Assembly: GCA_021792935.1 (NCBI GenBank)
Contig: JAJYTS010000009.1
Coordinates: 1 to 37,138 of the forward strand
Reading direction: 5' to 3'
Length of the DNA: 37,138 nucleotides
DNA from: Bacillota bacterium
GTDB lineage: Bacteria > Bacillota > Sulfobacillia > Sulfobacillales > Sulfobacillaceae
Below are positions 33,095 to 37,138 of the stretch, piece by piece (within the stretch, counting starts at the first letter, position 1; each line of letters starts with the position of its first letter). A program made the translations under genes and the position numbers. The notes beneath the pieces were generated by a model that worked only from the letters and a program-made list of their open reading frames with translations, did not search any database and had not been told where the DNA came from.

Positions 33095-33484
33095 TTAGGA
33101 TTCCAGCAAAAACCGCTCTAAGCTTTCGCGGGCGGAAGCTTCCCGGCTGGCCACCTGCACCAGTTCTTGGGAGAGGGCATCAATCCAGGGATTTAACTCC
33201 ATGGGGTCGGTCTTGATGGCGACCCCGCGGACCATTTTAACGCGGGCGGTATTGACTCGTCCCCGTTGATTCTCAAGGACGTACTGCCACGCGTCAAACG
33301 TGACCATGAGGCGCCGTACCGGAGGGTTTTTCTGAAAGAGGCCGCCTTGGCGCTCCACCCGGACAAATCCAGGCACCGCTTCCTCTAATTTCTTCGCTAA
33401 CACCTCACTAAATACCGCTAAGTCGCGAGTGTCATGGCGAAGGCTTGCCGCCAATACGTCAAATGAAAGCGAATTGTCCATCAT
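33095..33484 (-). CDS. Unknown conserved-looking protein upstream of metI
   Basis: A 129-aa soluble protein with an acidic N-terminal helical part (SLSFDVLAASLRHDTRDLAV), a mixed beta region with many aromatics (MVTFDAWQYVLENQ) and a charged helical end (SREASARESLERFLL). I cannot assign a family. It lies 24 bases before metI on the same strand and so probably belongs to the same transcript. ATG codons at 33484 and 33481 lack a clear ribosome site, so the start is uncertain. Confidence 0.6.
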   Translation of the reverse strand: MMDNSLSFDVLAASLRHDTRDLAVFSEVLAKKLEEAVPGFVRVERQGGLFQKNPPVRRLMVTFDAWQYVLENQRGRVNTARVKMVRGVAIKTDPMELNPWIDALSQELVQVASREASARESLERFLLES

Positions 33485-34468
33485 AGATCGGCGGTGGGAC
33501 TCCGTCCATCAGGGCGGAGAGGAAGCCGCCTTCCCCCTTTCATAACGCGCACGTTTTTGGGTCACCTGCCAGCCGTTCCCGTTCTCCTTCATTTACTTCC
33601 TCATTGCGATACGGCATGGCCGGCCCGGGCGTGGATACACGATAGAAAGATCGCGCGCGGTTAATCAGCCATATCATACATTTTCCGCAAAACCTTAGTG
33701 GTCCGCAAGGCCGCGTACTCGGTAACCGTTTTGACTTTTCGTGATACTTATGCTTGAGCATAGGCGAAGATGGTGGAGGTGGTGAGTATGTTTCCGCGGT
33801 CTCCGAATGCGGCTGTACGCATATCTGACGGCGTGCAAGGGTCGCTGATGGGGCGCACTCTGGGGCTATGTGACCCTTCTACTGTGTCCGCCAGCGCTTT
33901 GATATCGCCGACCGTGGCCCCTGAGGGTTTTGGATTGGTTTGGCAAGCGCCTTGCTGGGGACCATTATGGTGGGCTGAAACGCTTATCCGGATCGCCGCA
34001 TGCTAACTCGGGCATAATGGTTGAGGGCGGCATGGGGCTTCTCATTGGTCCCGTGACGAGTGACCAACACCAGTTCGCCCTAGGCACTCTCGTGGCAGCG
34101 GTGCAGTTTTCGGCGTTGTTAGTTAGTTGGGTGCCCTGGGACTTCTCGTATTATGCCGCGATTATTTTTGGGACTTATTTTGCTATTGATTGCGGGATTT
34201 CTTGACTGGTGCCGGGAATGGCCGACATTGCCCTCTGCAAAACCTACTACCTTATTGGAGTCATTATTTTTATCGGCTACCCTTTGGTGGATTTCTCCCT
34301 CTAGCGGGTGCGCGGAGGATTAATTCCCGCTTAGGGAAGCACCTTGGTGCTGGTGGTTTCGCTTTTGATTGATATTGGTAATTTGGGCTATATGCTCGTT
34401 CGACATGTGCTCTGGTGAAAGGGTTAACAACGGGGAGGATGAAGATGAAGATCCTATCTACGCTTATC
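33485..34468. other. Degenerate gene-poor spacer
   Basis: About one kilobase without a supported gene. It holds a 14-base palindrome TATGCTTGAGCATA (33749-33762). Several hydrophobic stretches in shifting frames (around 34050-34330) may be a decayed membrane-protein gene. Confidence 0.35.
34153..34323 (+). CDS. Possible small membrane peptide or remnant
   Basis: A short frame of 56 codons starts at ATG 34153 with one strong membrane helix (MPRLFLGLILLLIAGFLDW) and a Trp/Ser-rich tail ending CAED. It has no convincing ribosome site and lies in decayed DNA, so it may be a fragment and not a gene. Confidence 0.2.
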   Translation: MPRLFLGLILLLIAGFLDWCREWPTLPSAKPTTLLESLFLSATLWWISPSSGCAED

Positions 34469-34777
34469 CTAGATGGGCTCGACGGTGTTCTTGAGTGTCT
34501 CCAAGAGTCCCGGAAACCGGGCGTTCAATTCCTCACGCCGCAAGGTTACCCGCTGGGCGGTCCCGACAGGTTCTACATAAATTAATCCCGCTTCACGCAA
34601 AATCCGTAGGTGGTGCGACCGCGTCGACTTCGGTATGGCCGCATAGCGCACCGAACAATTCACGGACGGGTCTAGGTACAGCGAGCGGACCATGTCCAAT
34701 CGGGTCGGGTCACTTAGGGCATGAAAGACGTCGGGCAGGTGGATATCCTCTAGCTTCGGATGAAACAACGCACGCAT
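34469..34777 (-). CDS. ArsR-family winged-helix repressor
   Basis: Small regulator of 102 aa. LSDPTRLDMVRSLYLD opens the ArsR winged helix; the recognition part is IPKSTRSHHLRILREAGLI and the wing YVEPVGTAQRVTLR. There is no cysteine metal-binding box, so it is not a classical arsenite/metal sensor; it looks like the SdpR/YczG-type subgroup paired with an exporter. The ATG at 34777 follows gggaggttcaacc; the frame opens earlier at 34825. It is divergent from the MFS gene, with a palindrome overlapping both promoters. Confidence 0.82.
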   Translation of the reverse strand: MRALFHPKLEDIHLPDVFHALSDPTRLDMVRSLYLDPSVNCSVRYAAIPKSTRSHHLRILREAGLIYVEPVGTAQRVTLRREELNARFPGLLETLKNTVEPI

Positions 34778-34817
34778 GGTTGAACCTCCCACCACATTGT
34801 TCCATAGTCGCAGAACT

Positions 34818-34833
34818 ATTGTCAAACGACAAT
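34818..34833. promoter_or_regulatory. Palindromic operator between arsR-type gene and MFS gene
   Basis: ATTGTCAAACGACAAT is a perfect 6-bp inverted repeat with a 4-base spacer. It contains the -35 hexamer of the plus-strand promoter (TTGTCA, 34819-34824) and, on the minus strand, a consensus TTGACA (34825-34820). A dimeric winged-helix repressor bound here would block both genes. Confidence 0.65.
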
Positions 34834-34847
34834 TCTTAATGTATTAT
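34819..34847 (+). promoter_or_regulatory. Promoter of the MFS gene
   Basis: TTGTCA (34819-34824), a 17-base spacer and TATTAT (34842-34847) form a near-consensus sigma-A promoter 41 bases before the start codon. The -35 element is inside the palindrome. Confidence 0.7.
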
Positions 34848-34888
34848 GTTCGATGGTCGTAAAACCCTAGGCTTATGGGAGGAATAAT

Positions 34889-36109
34889 ATGATCACCAAT
34901 TCGTCGACCCGCAGGGGCCCACGGCTGTCGAGGGTGGCCGGCTTCTGGACGGCGGCGGCACTCCTAGCGTCCTTTTTGGTGGGATCGACGGCTCCGACAC
35001 CGTTGTATGATATCTACCAGCGGCAGTGGCATTTCTCCGCGACCGTCCTCACCGTGATCTTCGCCGTGTATGCGGCGGCGGTGCTGGTAACATTGTTGGT
35101 AGCTGGCAAGCTCTCCGACTACCTGGGGCGCCGCCCGATTATCATTAGCGCGTTGGTTACCACGGTGATCGGGACCGTGCTGTTTCTCGCGGCGCATGGC
35201 GTCGCGTGGTTAATGATGGCCCGCGCGTTCCAAGGCATCGGCACGGGGGCTGCGACGCCCGCGATATCGGCCATGCTGGTCGATCTGCAGGTCCCGGGCA
35301 GTCAACGCGGGCCGCTATTCGCTACCATCTCCCCTGGCATTGCGATGGCTGTGGGGGTGATGGTCTCGGCTGTGCTCGCCCAGTATGCCCCCAATCCCAC
35401 CCAACTTATCTGGATTGTGCTGCTAGCGATATTCGTTGTCGGGGTTTTGGCTGCGTTCGCGATGCCCGAGTCGGTTTCCCGGCGCCCTGGTGCGCTCCGT
35501 TCACTCAGGCCTCGGGTGGGGATTCCCGCAGGGGGGGTCGGAGTATTCGTGGTCGGCATTCCCGGGATGGTCGCCGTCTGGGCCCTAGCCGCCTTCGTCC
35601 AGTCACTCGGACCGGCCTTGGTCTCCGGCATTCTCGGATCCACGAACCTGCTATGGGGTGCTCTCATGACCGTCCTACTTACCGGACTGGGAAGTGTGGG
35701 TATGCTGATCTTGCGCAACGCGACGCCGTCCCTCACGATGCGGGTCGGCCTTATCGTCCTGGCGGTTGGCAGTCTTGTTACGCTGGTCGCCGCCATTCAC
35801 GGGTCAGTATGGCTATTCGTCGGCACGGGTGTCGCCGGCGTCGGCTGGGGTATCTCGTACCTTGGTCTGTTCCACACCATGGTCGCCATCGCGCGACCAT
35901 CCGAGCGGGCGGAGCTCGTGTCGGTGATCTACATCGTCGGCTACCTAGGCATGAGCGTGCCCGCCATTATCGCAGGCCTTGCGGTCACCCGGTGGGGGAT
36001 TCGACCCGCGTCCATGGGGGTGCTCGCGGCGGTGTCGCTCCTGGCCGTGATGACAATAGTGGGCGAGTGGCTGGAGGCACACCGAAGCACGCCCACGGGA
36101 CCCCAATAA
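34889..36109 (+). CDS. MFS-family efflux transporter
   Basis: Twelve-helix major facilitator of 406 aa, probably a proton-driven drug/metabolite exporter. MFS motif A is seen as GKLSDYLGRRPII after the second helix, with the RAFQGIGTGAATPAISAML segment (motif B/C region) following. The ATG at 34889 follows gggaggaataat. Codon choice (many ATC, CTC and GTC codons) is more GC-rich than in neighbouring genes, which suggests horizontal acquisition, possibly from a high-GC organism, together with its regulator. Substrate unknown. A truncated second cistron follows. Confidence 0.85.
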   Translation: MITNSSTRRGPRLSRVAGFWTAAALLASFLVGSTAPTPLYDIYQRQWHFSATVLTVIFAVYAAAVLVTLLVAGKLSDYLGRRPIIISALVTTVIGTVLFLAAHGVAWLMMARAFQGIGTGAATPAISAMLVDLQVPGSQRGPLFATISPGIAMAVGVMVSAVLAQYAPNPTQLIWIVLLAIFVVGVLAAFAMPESVSRRPGALRSLRPRVGIPAGGVGVFVVGIPGMVAVWALAAFVQSLGPALVSGILGSTNLLWGALMTVLLTGLGSVGMLILRNATPSLTMRVGLIVLAVGSLVTLVAAIHGSVWLFVGTGVAGVGWGISYLGLFHTMVAIARPSERAELVSVIYIVGYLGMSVPAIIAGLAVTRWGIRPASMGVLAAVSLLAVMTIVGEWLEAHRSTPTGPQ

Positions 36110-36159
36110 CACCGATGAAGCGGAGGATATCACCTGATGAACGCGGGAAAGGAAGTTCT

Positions 36160-36186
36160 ATGACGTCTATCGTCGCAAGAGGATAG
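36160..36186 (+). pseudogene. Truncated start of a second cistron after the MFS gene
   Basis: A good ribosome site (ggaaaggaag) precedes an ATG at 36160 that opens only eight codons (MTSIVARG) before TAG. This looks like the beginning of a gene once cotranscribed with the MFS gene and cut off by rearrangement, possibly linked to the IS607-type element next to it. Confidence 0.35.
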
Positions 36187-36205
36187 ATCGCGTCCTAGAA
36201 CGCCC

Positions 36206-36451
36206 CTAACGAAATAGACGTTCGCGTAATTCCTCTGTACGGGTTTTCGCGCGCCGATTGCTGGGTTTTGTGGAGGTTGCGGTGCCCGGCAGACCAGGCA
36301 CCCTTCTACTCGGTGGAGTGTCCATTAAGCGTCCGCCCGTGCGATAGGGCCGTTTCGCATCATTTGCGTCGCTATGGAAGTGGGTGACCAAGACAGTGGC
36401 CCTGTGAGGGGCTATGGCAGCATGCGATTGTTCTTCTCGAACGGATCCCAA
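36206..36451 (-). pseudogene. Possible remnant downstream of the transposase gene
   Basis: A minus-strand frame of about 80 codons lies where tnpB of an IS607 element would be expected. A short stretch HFHSDANDAK is faintly like the end of the TnpB zinc-ribbon region, but the cysteines are missing. The assignment is weak. The remaining bases between 36110 and 36490 show nothing else I can support. Confidence 0.2.
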
Positions 36452-36489
36452 AATATTTGGAAGATCAGGCGGTGGATGACCTCATGGAA

Positions 36490-36945
36490 TCATAACACAC
36501 ATGCTACGGCGCCAAATCGGAGCAGTCGATCGTTATGCGTGATGACGAGCCGACCAATCCGGTCGGCCAGGATATCATTAAGGAGTGTTTTGAGGCCATT
36601 TCTGTGATAATTCATCCCCGAGCCCAGGTCGGCGACCACCGTAAAGGTCCAGCCTTGGCGGGCGCAGTACAATTCGAGCACGGGCTTTTGCCGTTCCCGA
36701 GCGGCTTTTTGGTCGTGGCTCGACACCCGGGCATACGCCACGGTCTCGCGCTCCCCATCCGGCTGACGAAACTGGTTGGGACGCAATCGCGCGAGATCAT
36801 CGCACCGATACCCCCCGGCGGTCCGTTCATCCAGCAGCAACCGGCCTTCTTGTTCCCAACGCGGCAATGTCGAGGGGTTCACGCCCAAAAACTCAGCCGC
36901 TTCCCGGATGCCCACAAGTTTTCTGTTTATGGTTAAATGATACAA
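36490..36945 (-). pseudogene. tnpA: Truncated IS607-type serine recombinase TnpA
   Basis: The N-terminal MerR-like helix-turn-helix (VGIREAAEFLGVNPSTLPRW) is followed by the serine-recombinase domain with catalytic Ser in VAYARVSSHDQK, DLGSGMNYHRNGLKTLL and ITHNDRLLRFGA. IS607 TnpA proteins usually continue for some 50-70 residues, ending in a basic DNA-binding helix. Here the frame stops after 151 residues, right behind RLLRFG, with an altered tail (VACVL). The only start is TTG at 36945, without a clear ribosome site. The element is probably dead by itself. Confidence 0.75.
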
Positions 36946-36994
36946 CCGTGAGCAATCATGAGCAAAGTTTTAGCGAACTGTTAAAACCCCTCGC

Positions 36995-37138
36995 TCAATC
37001 CTTGGACGGCTGCCGCCAGCGCCCTGGGGCTGCCCAAAGTGCTGTAAGTCCTGCCAACAGGGTGAACCCTGTAAGATAGAGCACTCCGGCCCAGACACTC
37101 AGTGTCCCCGGGAGTCCATGCAGGGCAATAATCCCCTG
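36995..37138 (-). CDS. C-terminal end of a membrane protein (runs off the window)
   Basis: The last 47 codons of a minus-strand gene are visible, open to the window edge and stopping with TGA at 36997-36995. They include one complete membrane helix (SVWAGVLYLTGFTLLAGLTA), then a basic tail WRQPSKD. This would fit the final helix of an ABC-2 type or other multi-spanning permease, but the family cannot be named from so little. Confidence 0.5.
   Translation of the reverse strand, partial: QGIIALHGLPGTLSVWAGVLYLTGFTLLAGLTALWAAPGRWRQPSKD

Noticed and set aside
35206-36186. Long open frame overlapping the MFS gene
   Set aside because: Gly/Arg/His-rich shadow of the MFS gene with no ribosome site; GC-rich codon use keeps other frames open.

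Overview
The window reads as a chromosome segment of a fairly GC-rich low-branching Firmicute. The evidence is a Firmicutes-type ylxM-ffh-rpsP-rimM-trmD-rplS-lepB-rbgA-rnhB run, followed further on by topA-trmFO-xerC-hslV-hslU-codY in the order known from Bacillus. CodY, TrmFO and RbgA are Firmicutes markers, and GTG/TTG starts are common. A Sulfobacillus-like organism would fit, but that placement is an impression from protein style and not a database result.

Layout. (1) 8-5525: a tightly overlapped SRP / ribosome / tRNA-modification operon, with a strong terminator after rplS and then lepB-rbgA-rnhB. (2) 5526-13739: an accessory block between rnhB and topA. It holds a decayed reading frame, a membrane-anchored hendecad/heptad coiled-coil protein, a complete phosphate ABC transporter in the order pstB-pstS-pstC-pstA, an OmpR/PhoB-type response regulator, and a class A penicillin-binding protein with an N-terminal zinc ribbon. 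(3) 14083-21219: topA-trmFO-xerC-hslVU, then codY with its own extended -10 promoter and terminator. (4) 21342-23641: a NodB-type deacetylase, an EamA-family transporter and a NUDIX hydrolase. (5) 23650-26770: a gene-poor graveyard with a duplicated 3' end of the EamA gene, an apparent membrane-protein tail, an anonymous open frame, a fused PadR regulator / DrrA-like ABC ATPase pseudogene, and one intact unknown small gene. (6) 26772-30735: a zinc-lobe quinone oxidoreductase, a structured attenuator-like leader, a polysaccharide flippase-like protein and an acyl-CoA ligase. (7) 30750-33484 (minus): two PLP transsulfuration enzymes (MetC-like, MetI-like) and a conserved-looking unknown protein. 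(8) 33485-37138: a degenerate spacer, a divergent ArsR-family regulator / MFS exporter pair with a shared palindromic operator, a truncated IS607-type transposase, and the C-terminus of a membrane protein that runs off the window.

Functional links. The pst genes and the response regulator suggest phosphate scavenging with local control. HslVU, XerC and CodY form the conserved clp/cod-type operon, linking proteolysis, chromosome resolution and nutrient sensing. The ArsR/MFS pair looks like a self-contained, probably acquired efflux module.

The most interesting candidate for something undescribed is the leader at 27820-27977. Three mutually exclusive helices can be drawn by eye (an anti-antiterminator, an antiterminator and a U-tailed terminator), followed by a hairpin that buries a strong Shine-Dalgarno sequence in front of the flippase/ligase operon. 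I do not recognise it as a known riboswitch class.
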